From Granulosicoccus sp965214025 (GTDB taxonomy: Bacteria; Pseudomonadota; Gammaproteobacteria; Granulosicoccales; Granulosicoccaceae), in assembly GCA_965214025.1 (NCBI GenBank), contig CBDCAW010000004.1:124001-188000 (forward strand): a stretch of 64,000 bases of DNA. Reading direction: 5' to 3'. The notes under the pieces are model-generated. The model worked only from the letters and a program-made list of their open reading frames with translations. It searched no databases and had not been told where the DNA came from. Made by a program: the position numbers and the translations under genes. Every line of letters begins with the position of its first letter. Within the stretch, counting starts at the first letter, position 1. Below are positions 48,952 to 58,729 of this stretch, piece by piece.

Positions 48952-49071
48952 GACCGTTACCGAGTGCTCATCGAAGTCGTATGTCTCCTATGCGTCCGTG
49001 ATCGTTCCATCGCGAGGTGAGCGTGCCGACAATTGCCCGACGATCCCCAAAGCGATTCACGAGAGCATGCC

Positions 49072-49974
49072 ATGAAAAAACGCGACTTCCTGAAGATCAT
49101 CGGTGGAGGTATCGTGCTGGCCGCGACACCCGGTTGCACGGTATTGCGCCCGACACCTGAACGGGCGCTTTCGCCGTGGAGCAACGCCGGTACCGACTAC
49201 GACGACCCGCGAAAGCGTGCGCTGTCGTGGGCCATTCTCGCGCCCAACCCACACAGCCGCCAGCCGTGGACGGTCGATTTGTCCGCTCCGGAGCGCGTGA
49301 CGCTCTATATCGACACGACGCGGCAGCTGCCCCAGACCGACCCGCACTCCCGGCAGATCACGATCGGGCTCGGCTGCTTTCTGGAACTCATGAGCCTCGC
49401 CGCGAACGCGGATGGGTACGCGGTGTCCATCACGCCATTCTCGCAAGGCTCGGACCCGACGGGCCCCCTCGATGGGCGCCCGATCGCGACGGCCACGTTC
49501 CGCCCGGACCCGATGTTACGTGCCGACCCGCTGTTCGCCCACGCACTCGCCAGGCGCAGCGTGAAGGAGCCGTTCGACATGACGCGAACGGTGTCGGCAG
49601 ACATCATCGACACAGCCCGTGCGGCCGCCGTGCACGGCAGCGCCGTCGATGGCACTGTGGATCCCGTACAGGTCGCGGCACTTCGCAAGCTCACCAGCGA
49701 GGCGATGAACGTCGAGATCGACACACCGCGCGCGTATGAGGAGAGCGTCGATCTCTTCCGCATCGGCAAACGCGAGGTCGAGGCCGACCCTGACGGTATT
49801 GACTTCTCCGGCCGATTCTTCGAGTTCGCCGCAGGCATCGGCCTGTTCAGCCGTCGTGCGGCGCGAGACCGCGACTCGTCGGCTTTCCGCCAGGGCCGAG
49901 AGGCCGTGCTGGCGAACACCGACACCGCGATGGCGCACGTCTGGATGGTTAAGGCTCGTAGAGTGGTGAGTTGA
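49072..49974 (+). CDS. Acg/nitroreductase-family protein, C-terminally truncated
   Basis: 300 residues. The N terminus MKKRDFLKIIGGGIVLAATP resembles a Tat or lipoprotein-type export signal, then RALSWAILAPNPHSRQPWTV and TRQLPQTDPHSRQITIGLG match twin-nitroreductase (Acg-like) FMN proteins. Family sequence stops at AMAHVWMVKA, where homologues continue for about 80 residues; the last codons (RRVVS) are read from the 3' end of the neighbouring opposite-strand gene. Probably inactive or unstable. Divergent from the LysR remnant. Confidence 0.8.
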   Translation: MKKRDFLKIIGGGIVLAATPGCTVLRPTPERALSPWSNAGTDYDDPRKRALSWAILAPNPHSRQPWTVDLSAPERVTLYIDTTRQLPQTDPHSRQITIGLGCFLELMSLAANADGYAVSITPFSQGSDPTGPLDGRPIATATFRPDPMLRADPLFAHALARRSVKEPFDMTRTVSADIIDTARAAAVHGSAVDGTVDPVQVAALRKLTSEAMNVEIDTPRAYEESVDLFRIGKREVEADPDGIDFSGRFFEFAAGIGLFSRRAARDRDSSAFRQGREAVLANTDTAMAHVWMVKARRVVS

Positions 49975-51049
49975 CAAGATCGGCCATGTACGGATCGAGT
50001 ATCGATGTCAGCGACGCTGCCACCCGGGAGTCGTAGATGACGCACGTGTCGGGTCTCGCGAGGGCGTAGAGCTTGGTCCACGCGCTGTTGATGCAACACC
50101 CACGCGGAATCTCGCCACGGTCGAGCTGGTGGAGCGCAACGGCGACTTCCCTGAACAGACGTGCCGGATCGTCTTCCGGCAGCTTCACCCCGCCCCAGCT
50201 GCAAATATCCCGGAACAGCGACACGTGCTGTCCGGCGACATCCGAGTCGGCGTTCCCCTCGTCGATTCCGAGCGCCATGTAGCGGATTCTAAAATCGCCC
50301 AACGTCACCGAGGTCGCATCCCACGTGTTGGCAAGAGCGGGCCAGAAATACGCTTTCAGTCTCGCTTCCCAGTCGGCTGCCTCTTCCTCCGGGTGACAGA
50401 TCTTTTGCTTCTTGAACCAGCGTCGGTAGGGAGTTCCTTCGATCGACTCGACGATGATGGCAACTGGATCGAGCGGTTGCCGGTCAAGCGCCGGAGACGA
50501 CGGCGGCAACGCGTTCGTGAAGTTGTTAACGCATGACTCTCTGTCCTGTTCGGCATCGAGAGCCTGTCGCTCTTCGGCCGGGCCATCATCAAGTACTTCG
50601 GTGTCCTCCCCCACCTCGGCTGAAGGGGCATCCGGAATCAGCTCGAACCGACCGCCTCCCAGGCGGAAGTAGGCAGCGGACTGCCCCGATCTGACATGGT
50701 TTCCTCGTTCCAGACCGTCGGTGCTGATACCCAGATTGTTCGGAGTGGTTTGTAGCGTCGTCTTCGCATAGCTGACGTCACCAACGAGAAAGTTTCCCGC
50801 ATTCTCGGGATCCTCGCGGTACATGAGGTGCGCGGCACGGAACACGCGCGGAACCAGTCCAGTGTCGATATCGGTTCGGATGTTGTGGTGCAGCGCCATT
50901 GCGTTTTCCTCCATGGCTGTCGAGCAGGGCATCACGGCAACGAATCCATCGCCCTTCACACTGCCGGTGGTATCGGCTGGTCCGCCCGATATCTCAAGTT
51001 CGCGTCCTCTTGCGATACCACGAGTGTCGCTTCTCAGGGTGTCAGTCAT
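49949..51049 (-). CDS. Uncharacterised protein, probably C-terminally truncated
   Basis: About 366 residues; start chosen at MTDTLRSDTRG, frame open to 51103. No family name is recalled. The N-terminal half has low complexity and acidic stretches (EVGEDTEVLDDGPAEERQAL); the C-terminal half looks like a conserved domain (INSAWTKLYALARPDTCVIY then DSRVAASLTSILDPYMADLV), helix-rich, possibly nucleic-acid-related. It ends abruptly at SPLYEP inside the 3' end of the nitroreductase-like gene, implying a deletion joined the two tails. No signal peptide. Confidence 0.55.
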   Translation of the reverse strand: MTDTLRSDTRGIARGRELEISGGPADTTGSVKGDGFVAVMPCSTAMEENAMALHHNIRTDIDTGLVPRVFRAAHLMYREDPENAGNFLVGDVSYAKTTLQTTPNNLGISTDGLERGNHVRSGQSAAYFRLGGGRFELIPDAPSAEVGEDTEVLDDGPAEERQALDAEQDRESCVNNFTNALPPSSPALDRQPLDPVAIIVESIEGTPYRRWFKKQKICHPEEEAADWEARLKAYFWPALANTWDATSVTLGDFRIRYMALGIDEGNADSDVAGQHVSLFRDICSWGGVKLPEDDPARLFREVAVALHQLDRGEIPRGCCINSAWTKLYALARPDTCVIYDSRVAASLTSILDPYMADLVNSPLYEP

Positions 51050-51317
51050 TGCTGGGTAGTAGCAGTTTGAAGCCAGCCTCTGCAGGCAGACTTCGGAGGG
51101 CAACGATTACTCCATCACGTCCGTAGCTTTTCGTACTTCGCAGTTGGCTCCTGCCCAACCAATCCGCATTTCTACGGCACACACAGCGACGGGTACTTGA
51201 ATGAAAATGGAGAAAAATCAGTTAACTGCACCTCTATCGTCAGATAGATACACTTGTCTCGCACTGTGCTCACAGGCCGCCGTCGCAGTATGGCGAACAG
51301 GATTTGCTATCATCCAC

Positions 51318-52043
51318 ATGAGACTCCCACGTATTCGGCCTGAGCTACCAGTCTTGAACGAATCACCCCACAAATTGGATCCGAGAGAGTTACCCGCCTA
51401 CACCGTACGCGAGGCAGCACACTATCTGCTTGTGCCGGACGCAACGGTTCGCTACTGGGCTGTTGGGCGGGGTAACTGGCTGCCACTCATTGATGTGCCC
51501 AGCCAGGATCCCGTATTGCTATCTTTCATCAATCTGGTCGAACTACACGTGCTCGCCTCGATCCGGCGAAAGCACAAAGTGACCATGCCTAAGGTGCGTG
51601 AGGCGATCGACTGGCTGCGGGAGCAGACGCAAAATAACCGCGATCGTTGCCACCCACTGATCTCTCGTCAGCTTGAAACTGACGGGCTGGATCTGTTCAC
51701 CGAAAGGTACGGACGCCTGGTGAACATAAATCGGGACGGACAGTTCGCCATGCGTGAACTGTTGAGCGGCGCGCTGAAGCGAATTCAACGCGATGCCAAC
51801 GGCATTCCAATCAAACTCTACCCGTACACGCGAAGCAGCATGGCCGACGCACCGAGTCTTGTCGTCATCGACCCGAACCTCTCGGGTGGGAGGCCAGTGC
51901 TGGCGGGAACCGGACTCGCCACCGAAATGATCGCTGAGCGCTACAAGGCAGGTGAATCTGTCGAAGATCTGGCGAAGGACTATGAGCGCGAAGAGAGCGA
52001 GATCGAGGAAGCGGTCCGCTGCGAACTCGGGCGAGCCGCCTGA
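51318..52043 (+). CDS. DUF433-domain antitoxin
   Basis: About 241 residues from ATG 51318; the frame is open to 51201. The N-terminal half includes a MerR-like helix-turn-helix (YTVREAAHYLLVPDATVRYW). The C-terminal DUF433 domain shows VVIDPNLSGGRPVLAGTGLA, then YKAGESVEDLAKDYEREESE. DUF433 proteins are usually paired with DUF5615 PIN-like toxins, as here. The stop overlaps the coding start of the toxin, typical of co-translated TA modules. Confidence 0.85.
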   Translation: MRLPRIRPELPVLNESPHKLDPRELPAYTVREAAHYLLVPDATVRYWAVGRGNWLPLIDVPSQDPVLLSFINLVELHVLASIRRKHKVTMPKVREAIDWLREQTQNNRDRCHPLISRQLETDGLDLFTERYGRLVNINRDGQFAMRELLSGALKRIQRDANGIPIKLYPYTRSSMADAPSLVVIDPNLSGGRPVLAGTGLATEMIAERYKAGESVEDLAKDYEREESEIEEAVRCELGRAA

Positions 52044-52428
52044 AACCCGAACGTTCTACTTGGATCGGAATTTCGGCCGACACCTGATTGCCGACGGCCT
52101 TCGTGAAGCTGGGCACATGGTCGAGGTGCATGATGATCATCTGCCAATCGATGCGCCGGACGAAGACTGGATAGCGTTGGTCGCACGCAAAGGCTGGATC
52201 GGACTCACCAAGGACAAGAACATCCGCTACAGGCGCGCAGAGCTTGAGGCTGTCAGGCACCTAGGCGCACGTATCATTGTGCTTCGCGCGAAGAACGCTA
52301 CGGGCCAGGAGATGGCGGGTTGGTTCGTTCGCTACGCCGAGCGTATACAGCGTTTCTCAAGAGCCAACCCCGCCCCGTTTGTAGTCGGCTTGGACAGGCG
52401 AGGCTCGCTGTTGCCCTACGAACTTTAG
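51982..52428 (+). CDS. DUF5615 PIN-like toxin
   Basis: The recognisable protein begins near 52058 (FYLDRNFGRHLIADGLREAG) and ends at the TAG at 52426-52428. DUF5615 features are the N-terminal LDRNF acidic site, DEDWIALVARKGWIGLTKDK (second acidic patch) and LGARIIVLRAKNATGQEM. The start is uncertain: ATG 51982 lies within the antitoxin gene, and a shorter form could start within 52030-52061. A predicted RNase of the PIN fold. Confidence 0.78.
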   Translation: MSAKRARSRKRSAANSGEPPETRTFYLDRNFGRHLIADGLREAGHMVEVHDDHLPIDAPDEDWIALVARKGWIGLTKDKNIRYRRAELEAVRHLGARIIVLRAKNATGQEMAGWFVRYAERIQRFSRANPAPFVVGLDRRGSLLPYEL

Positions 52429-52537
52429 ACGCCAGGTATCGCACTACAGCAGGGACCTAATCTTCCCTGACTCTTGCAAAACTCACGCAAACGGAATCCG
52501 GAAAACTAGCACCAAGGGGGTAAGCCGCTGATCTTTA

Positions 52538-52559
52538 TGGTGGCCAGGGACAGAATCGA
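52538..52559 (-). repeat. Short copy of the tRNA-Phe 3' end (old attachment site)
   Basis: Twenty-two bases identical to the last 22 bases of the intact tRNA-Phe gene at 61637, same orientation. Lies about 90 bases outside the 48-bp copy. Confidence 0.75.
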
Positions 52560-52598
52560 TCGGGGGTGCCTAGCCCGGCAGCCGCTGCTGTGACGAAG

Positions 52599-52615
52599 GT
52601 GTCGGCAGTTCGATT
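52599..52615 (+). repeat. Inverted 17-bp copy of the tRNA-Phe T-arm
   Basis: GTGTCGGCAGTTCGATT is the tRNA-sense T-arm segment on the plus strand, opposite in orientation to the other copies. It sits between the two direct att copies. Confidence 0.65.
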
Positions 52616-52650
52616 GGCTTGACCGAAGTTTGGTGCTTGATCTTGCGGTA

Positions 52651-52698
52651 TGGTGGCCAGGGACAGAATCGAACTGCCGACACGGGGATTTTCAGTCC
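52651..52698 (-). repeat. 48-bp copy of the tRNA-Phe 3' half (attachment site)
   Basis: Identical to 61637-61684, the 3' half of the intact tRNA-Phe including the encoded CCA. Sequence diverges sharply at 52699. It marks the far boundary of the island. Confidence 0.88.
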
Positions 52699-53485
52699 TC
52701 ATCGCACCGTGTGGCACCACACCTATCCAACTACTTTGGGTGCCATATCCGTGGCAATTGCACAACCAAGCCAAACGTCGCAAAACTCATCTACGCGAAT
52801 TTCACGCAAGCTTTTCGAATCCTGATGTACCTTACAGTTCTCACGAAATATCGTCGAGCGCGTCAAGGATGCCTGCTATCCCAGTTTGCGTCAGACCTAA
52901 GCTACTGTTCGGACTGATCCACAAATACTGCAAACAGGCTTTTCAGAGCGGCTCCGTTCCCTCGTTAAGCACTTCGAGATAGCTCCTGTAGGCGAACACC
53001 CGCTCACGCTTGCGACCAGTGATTTCGCTAACGATGCCAAGTCCCTTCGAGCGCGTCGATCGCACGAGCGACCGTCGGGTAGCTCGCACCCGTGCGTTCG
53101 GCGAGCGCGTTGACGGTCGCAAGCGGACGCTCACGCAACGCGTCGAAAACTCGAAGCGCGTTAGCTGCCGCTCTGCCGAGCTCGCGCAGACGGTCAGCGT
53201 CTTCACGAAACAGACGCGAGGAGTCGGTGCGCGGTATCGACTGCTGACTCCGCTGTTTCCGTCACGCCGTCGAGGAAGAAATCGATCCACACCTCCCAGT
53301 CACCGTCACGCCGCACCACATCGAGCAGGCGGTAGTACTCGTCACGGTGCTGCTTGAAATAGAGACTCAGGTAGAGCAGAGGCTGGCTCAGCACTCGATC
53401 CTCGTACAGCATCAAGGCAATGAGTGGAGTTCCCCCGCTTTCATAGACACCTCAACCCGAGCGATAATGCTCCAAGAGGTGTTCG

Positions 53486-53786
53486 ATGGCAAAACGAAAG
53501 ACCCCGCGCAGAACGCGACGCACGTTCACGCCTGAGTTCAAAGCTGAGGTGGTCGAACTGGTTCGTGATGGTGGACAGTCTGTGCCCCAGGTGGCTCGCA
53601 GTCTTGACCTGACCGAGTCGGCTATACGCGGCTGGTTGGCGAAGGCCCAGGCCTGCCCAGGAGAGCGCTATCAGCAGTGACGATGACGCGGAGCTCAAAC
53701 GGCTTCGCGCAGAGAACAAACGGCTTCGTCAGGAGCGGGACATACTGGCAAAGGCCACAGCCTTCTTCGCCAAGGAATCGACATGA
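53486..53786 (+). CDS. IS3-family OrfA (HTH), one apparent frameshift
   Basis: MAKRKTPRRTRRTFTPEFKA begins an HTH transposase subunit (SVPQVARSLDLTESAIRGWL). The frame breaks near 53655 and ends early at 53680; the continuation in another frame is SAISSDDDAELKRLRAENKR with a leucine-zipper-like helix to the TGA at 53784-53786. The total is one base longer than a multiple of three, consistent with a single inserted base. If real, the IS is not autonomous. Confidence 0.85.
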
Positions 53787-54655
53787 AGTGCGAGTTTGTC
53801 GATGTGGAGAAGGCGCAGTGGCCGGTTGTCAGGATGTGCAAGATGCTGAAGTTCTCACCCAAGACGTACTACGCCTGGCGGCTACGTGACAAGAGCCTGA
53901 GGGAGCTGGCCGATGAGCAGCTGCTGGTGCAGATCCAGGCTGCCTTCAAGGCCAGTCGTGGCACCTACGGCAGTCCTCGCATCCATGCCGCCCTTGCGGC
54001 CGCCGGTGTAGGTGCCGGGCTCAATCGCGTCGCCCGTCTGATGCGCCAGAACGGGCTGTGTGTGCGGCCACGTCGAGGATTCCGATGCACGACGACCGTG
54101 CGTGACCCGGCGCACGCCGTTGCGCCGAACACACTCGATCGAGATTTCCAGGCAACCGCGCCCAACGAGAAGTGGGTAACTGACGTGACGTTCATTCCGA
54201 CCGATGAAGGGTGGCTGTACCTGGCCAGCCTGCTCGATCTGTACAACCGCGAGATCGTTGGCTGGGCAATGGGTGACACCCATGACCAGCTGCTCACCAA
54301 GCGAGCCTTGGACATGGCGTTACAGACACATGAACCGCCGAAAGGACTACTCCATCACTCTGACCGTGGCAGTACCTACACCGCCGGCGACTACCGGGAT
54401 GCACTGGCCAAGAACGGCATCAAAGTCAGCATGAGCCGCAAAGGCGACTGCTGGGATAACAGTGTTGCTGAAAGCTTTTTCGCCACACTCAAGAAAGAGC
54501 TGGTTCATCGACAACGATTCGCCACCCGTCGACAGGCTGCTGCGGCCATCTTTGAGTACATTGAGGTGTTCTACAACCGCATCCGGTTACACTCTACTCT
54601 GGGCTACAAAACACCCATTCAGGTGAGAAGAGAAAATACAAGTCTGGTCAATTAA
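53783..54655 (+). CDS. IS3-family OrfB transposase (DDE integrase core)
   Basis: 290 residues. An HTH_21 region (RGTYGSPRIHAALAAAGVGA) precedes the rve catalytic core: WVTDVTFIPT (first Asp), LLHHSDRGSTYT (second Asp) and DNSVAESFFATLKKEL (Glu). The start ATGA overlaps the OrfA stop; OrfAB fusion by programmed frameshifting is usual for the family. Intact. Confidence 0.93.
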   Translation: MKCEFVDVEKAQWPVVRMCKMLKFSPKTYYAWRLRDKSLRELADEQLLVQIQAAFKASRGTYGSPRIHAALAAAGVGAGLNRVARLMRQNGLCVRPRRGFRCTTTVRDPAHAVAPNTLDRDFQATAPNEKWVTDVTFIPTDEGWLYLASLLDLYNREIVGWAMGDTHDQLLTKRALDMALQTHEPPKGLLHHSDRGSTYTAGDYRDALAKNGIKVSMSRKGDCWDNSVAESFFATLKKELVHRQRFATRRQAAAAIFEYIEVFYNRIRLHSTLGYKTPIQVRRENTSLVN

Positions 54656-55411
54656 TCAGATCCCGGTGTCTATGTAACTGGGGGAAGTCCAGAGCAACCG
54701 CCCGACGCGGCCGTTTCCGTCGAGGAACGGGTGAATCGTCTCAAACTGGACGTGAGCAAGGCTTGCTCGAACCAGCGCAGGCGGGCCGTCATTCTCCGCG
54801 TGCACAAAATGCTCTAGCCAGGCCAAGCAGTGTTCGAGCTCATCCGGAGGTGGCGGGACGAATCTTGCGTTGCCGGGACGCGTGCCGCCAATCCAGTTCT
54901 GGGTGCGGCGGAACTCGCCGGGAAGCTTGTCGGCTCCACGTCCGCGGGCGAGCAGTCGCTCATGCACTTCGCGAAGCAAACGGTTCGACAGCGGGAAACC
55001 CCCTCGAAGACGCTCAAGACCATGCTCAAGCGCAGACACGTAGTTGGACACTTCGACGACGTCATCGAAGGGCACGCCCGGTGCTGCGTCAATCTCGAAC
55101 AAGAGAAGGTCAGACAGCGACGACTGCGTACCTTCGATCTGACTCGACAGCACCGCCTCACGGCGTACGTAGGCGTACAGAAAGAGGTCGGGATCCGGCA
55201 GCAGCGCGGTGACGCCGTCAAGCCGACCACAGGCTAGAAGCGCCCGCTCGTGGCGACGCTGACGCGACCCGTCCAAGCTCGGGGGCGGTTCCGGCGGCAA
55301 CGGATGGGGAACAAATGCACGCACGGCCTCTCCCGCTGTGGTCGTGATCGCATAGCGACCAGTCGTTCCGCGCCGCATTGGACGTTGTTCTCGCTCGTGT
55401 GAATAACCTAA

Positions 55412-55451
55412 CACACTATTAACACATTCTTGATCAATCGTTAATAGTGTG
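55412..55451. promoter_or_regulatory. Perfect 12-bp inverted repeat at the fic start
   Basis: CACACTATTAAC (55412-55423) and GTTAATAGTGTG (55440-55451) are exact reverse complements around a 16-base spacer that itself contains TTGATCAA. The site is 34 bases upstream of the fic ATG at 55378, the right place for an operator of an autoregulated gene. Confidence 0.7.
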
Positions 55452-55856
55452 CCGAAGAATCGTTCTTGGGGACAACCGAACGGACAACGGCCGACACCAT
55501 GATGCCGTTGAGCGGCTCGAGTAGCGTCGGGGTTTTGTTGGCGCAGGCACTAAACTTCTCAGCTCGTAGAGAGGAGCGGTGACTCCGGCAAGAAGCGATG
55601 CCTCGCTCATCCTGCCAACCCATTCGTCAGGTGGGTTTTCGCTCTGACGCACAGACTGAACACCTTGCGACCTCTGACATCGTTCTGTGCTCCCGATCGT
55701 AACCCCGACAGATCCACATCAGCGCAATGAACACAAGTCTTCGATTAGAACGCTCCCGAACTAACTTGGCGCGGTGAATGCCACAGCACGGTAGTATCAC
55801 TCCATCACGATCAACAGTGATTGCTACTTCGCTAATCCAAGGATGTAAGAACAGCC
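55452..55856. other. Divergent intergenic region upstream of the nuclease-helicase cassette
   Basis: Presumably holds the promoter of the plus-strand cassette; AAGGA precedes the ATG at 55857. No gene, RNA or repeat is supported. Confidence 0.5.
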
Positions 55857-58248
55857 ATGCTGGTCTACAGCGCGACCAAACAACGATTCATCGACGATGT
55901 CAGAGCCAACGCCATCAGCGACGCCATCGAAAACGAGGTAGCGCGCAAGCTCAACAGGAACTCACCTCGCAATGAGGTGGCTTCGTGGGAGAACTCCTTG
56001 CGGTTCATGATGAGCGCCTTGCTGGACGACGGCATTCCGGCATCGGCTGGCGTGGCCATCGAGTACAACATTCCGCTGACAAATCGCCGTGTGGACTTCA
56101 TTCTGACTGGCAAGAACCATCAGAGAGGCGATGCGGCTGTCATTGTGGAACTGAAGCAGTGGCAGGAGGTTGAGGTGACGAGAAAGGATGCCATTGTTCG
56201 TACTCATCTCGGTGGTGGCATGCGAGAAACCAACCATCCGTCCTACCAGGCATGGTCCTACGCCGCGTTGATCGAGGACTACAACGAAACCGTACGGTCG
56301 GAATCCATCAGTCTGGTCCCCTGTGCCTATTTGCACAACATGAAGTCTGGAGACGCGATCAATGATCGCTTCTACGAACACCATACGACGCTCGCACCGA
56401 TATTCATCTCCCCTGATGCAATGCGCCTGTCGGCATTCCTGAAACAGCACATTCGCTTCGGCGACAGCAACGAGCATCATGTATCGCATCGAGCACGGTG
56501 TGATCAAGCCAAGCAAGAACCTGGCGGATGCGCTTGCTTCCATGATGAAGGGCAACGCTGAATTCCTGATGATCGATGATCAGAAGCTGGTATATGAAAC
56601 AGCCATCGATCTTGCTCATCGGGCTGCTAGTGAAAGCAAGCAGTGTCTGATCGTCAAGGGCGGACCGGGAACGGGCAAATCCGTCGTCGCAATCAACCTG
56701 CTCGTGGAGCTGACAAAAAGAGAGATGATGACCCAGTACGTGTCGCGAAACTCGGCGCCAAGAGAAGTCTTCAAGCGAAAGCTGAAAGGCACGCGCAAGA
56801 AAACGCACATCGACAATCTATTCAAGGGCTCTGGTAGCTACGTGAATGCCAAACCGGATACCTTTCACGCGCTGATCATTGACGAGGCACACCGACTGAA
56901 CGAAAAGTCTGGTATGTATCAGAACCTCGGGGAGAGCCAGATCAAGGAATTGATGATGGCGTCTCGGTTAACCATCTTCTTCATTGATGAAGCCCAGCGA
57001 GTGACGCTGAAGGACGTGGGCAGCGTCGAGGAGATCAGGCGCAGAGCTGACGAATGCGGAGCCAACGTTCAGACTCTGGAGCTAGCCTCGCAGTTTCGCT
57101 GCAATGGGTCGGACGGATACCTTTCCTGGGTGGATCATGCCCTGCAAATTCGCACCACGGCGAATTCGGATCTCATTGACATCGATTATGACTTTCAGGT
57201 GTTCGATGATCCCACCGAACTGCGACAGGCCATTATCGACAAGAATCGCAAGGCCAACAAGGCAAGACTGGTTGCGGGCTACTGTTGGCCCTGGGCCAGC
57301 AAGAAGGACAAAGCGGCGATGGATATCGTATTTCCGGAATCCGGGTTTGCCGCTCAATGGAATCTGAATGATGACGGCATGCTCTGGGCCATCGCAGATG
57401 ACTCCGTGGAGCAGGTTGGCTGTATTCATACGTGTCAGGGGCTGGAGTTCGACTATGTCGGGGTTATCATCGGGGACGACTTCGTCGTTCGCGATGGTCA
57501 TGTAGTCACCGATGCCATAGCGAGAGCAGGTCAGGATCGTTCAGTGCATGGCTACAAGACGTTGCTGAAACAGCAGCCTGAATACGCGCGGGCACAGGCG
57601 GACCAGATCATTAAGAATACCTACAGAACACTAATGACACGGGGCCAAAAGGGTTGCTTCGTTTACGCCACGGATGCCGAGACCTGCGAGTACTTCAGAT
57701 CATTCCTTGATCTGGCCGTGAATGCGGAACATCTCATACACGTTGAAGAGCAGCCAGTTCTCGAGGGCCTGACCCTACCCGTGGTGCCCCTGACTGACGC
57801 AGACCCGTTCATACGCCATGTACCCCTATACGATCTCAGTATTGCAGCGGGCGGCTTCAGCGAGGTACAAAGCGCTGAGGCGCAGCATTGGGTCGAGCTA
57901 CCTGAATTCATGAAAGTCAGCGAAGATCTGTTCGTCTCCCGCGTGGTTGGAGAGTCAATGAACCGAAGGATTCCCAACGGTTCATGGTGCCTGTTTCGCG
58001 CCAATCCGGGTGGCACACGCCAGGGAAAAATAGTTATTGTGCAGCATCGATCTATTGAAGACCCTGACCACGGCGGCAGCTATACGATAAAGCTCTACCA
58101 GAGCGAGAAAATCGAAGAATACGGGGAATTCGCAAATCTACGGATTGTGCTCAAGCCGCAGACCAACGCGTTCGGCTACAGGGACATCGTTCTGGAAGAT
58201 GAACTTGAGGATCTTCAGGTCATCGGCGAATTTCTCACCACGCTGTGA
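55857..58248 (+). CDS. PD-(D/E)XK nuclease - DUF2075 helicase - S24 peptidase protein (one frameshift)
   Basis: N-terminal part (55857 to about 56474) is a PD-(D/E)XK-type domain: NRRVDFILTG and DAAVIVELKQW supply the D-ExK residues. The frame changes once near 56475; homology runs on (MYRIEHGVIKPSKNLADALA). The second part has Walker A GGPGTGKS (61-68 of its frame), Walker B ALIIDEAHRL (131-140), and LASQFRCNGSDGYLSW, typical of DUF2075/Schlafen-3-like helicases. The C terminus is a LexA-type S24 domain with Ser in VVGESMNRRIPNG (493) and Lys in SYTIKLY (538). About 795 residues if joined. First gene of a three-gene cluster; a defence role is inferred. Confidence 0.83.
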
Positions 58249-58369
58249 GACGAGTGGATGGACCACCGTCGTCAGAATTCTTCGCGACCTCATTTGCCGT
58301 TGATATGGTATTCGGCAAACCATGCGGGCAAGCTATAGCGTCAGAAGTCAATCAGCGTAAGGTCTGGTC

Positions 58370-58690
58370 ATGTCCAATTCGTTCCAACGATTGCAGGATG
58401 CCATGGAAGAGTTCTCCAAGCAGCGAGACTGGGCTGACTTTCATTCGCCCAAGAATCTGTCGATGGCATTGACCGTCGAGGCAGCAGAACTTCAAGAGTG
58501 TTTCCAGTGGCTGTCGGAAGCGCAATCGACGAATTTGAGTGAGAATCAATTAGCGGCAGTAGCTGATGAGATTGCCGATGTACAGCTGTATCTTGTCCAT
58601 CTTGCAGCAACGCTGGGTGTGGATATCGAGACGGCCTGTGAAGTCAAGATGGAGAAAAACAAAGCCAAGTATCCGGTGAGTCCGTCTTAG
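58370..58690 (+). CDS. MazG-like nucleotide pyrophosphohydrolase
   Basis: 106 residues of the all-alpha NTP pyrophosphatase superfamily. Metal-binding glutamates and aspartates lie in LTVEAAELQECFQWL (ExxE) and ADEIADVQLYLVHLA (ExxD), like iMazG/RS21-C6 dCTPases. It follows the helicase by about 120 bases and precedes the PLD helicase by 40. Nucleotide pool control is a known antiphage strategy; here that is an inference. Confidence 0.9.
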   Translation: MSNSFQRLQDAMEEFSKQRDWADFHSPKNLSMALTVEAAELQECFQWLSEAQSTNLSENQLAAVADEIADVQLYLVHLAATLGVDIETACEVKMEKNKAKYPVSPS

Positions 58691-58729
58691 TCGAGCATCG
58701 ATCGCTATCTGGATCGATCTGACACACCG

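Larger units (their letters stand above)
53425..54691 (+). mobile_element. IS3-family insertion sequence
   Basis: 1,267 bases. Terminal inverted repeats start TGGAGTTCCCCC at the left and TGGACTTCCCCC (minus strand) at the right, both followed by CATAGACACC after a few mismatches, about 27 bases in all. A 3-bp direct duplication GAG flanks it (53422-53424 and 54692-54694). Two overlapping transposase frames lie inside. The insertion interrupts fic. Confidence 0.95.
52943..55378 (-). pseudogene. Fic-family protein gene split by an IS element and frameshifted
   Basis: The 5' part (55378 to 54692) encodes a Fic protein with an inhibitory-type motif region (SSQIEGTQSSLSDLLL) and the AMPylation motif HPFLDGNGRVGRLL. 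The IS lies right after this motif. Past the IS, ALMLYEDRVLSQPLLYLSLY continues it exactly, followed after frame changes near 53212 and 53047 by a C-terminal winged helix (RTGASYPTVARAIDALEG) and the end VLNEGTEPL. Joining the two flanks through the shared GAG restores RLLIALML. Before disruption it was about 390 residues, likely AMPylating a target protein. Confidence 0.88.

Noticed and set aside
52619..52825. Plus-strand ORF beginning with GGQGQNRTADTGIFSP
   Set aside because: This is translation across the tRNA-Phe fragment, a common false ORF; the DNA is better explained as an attachment site.
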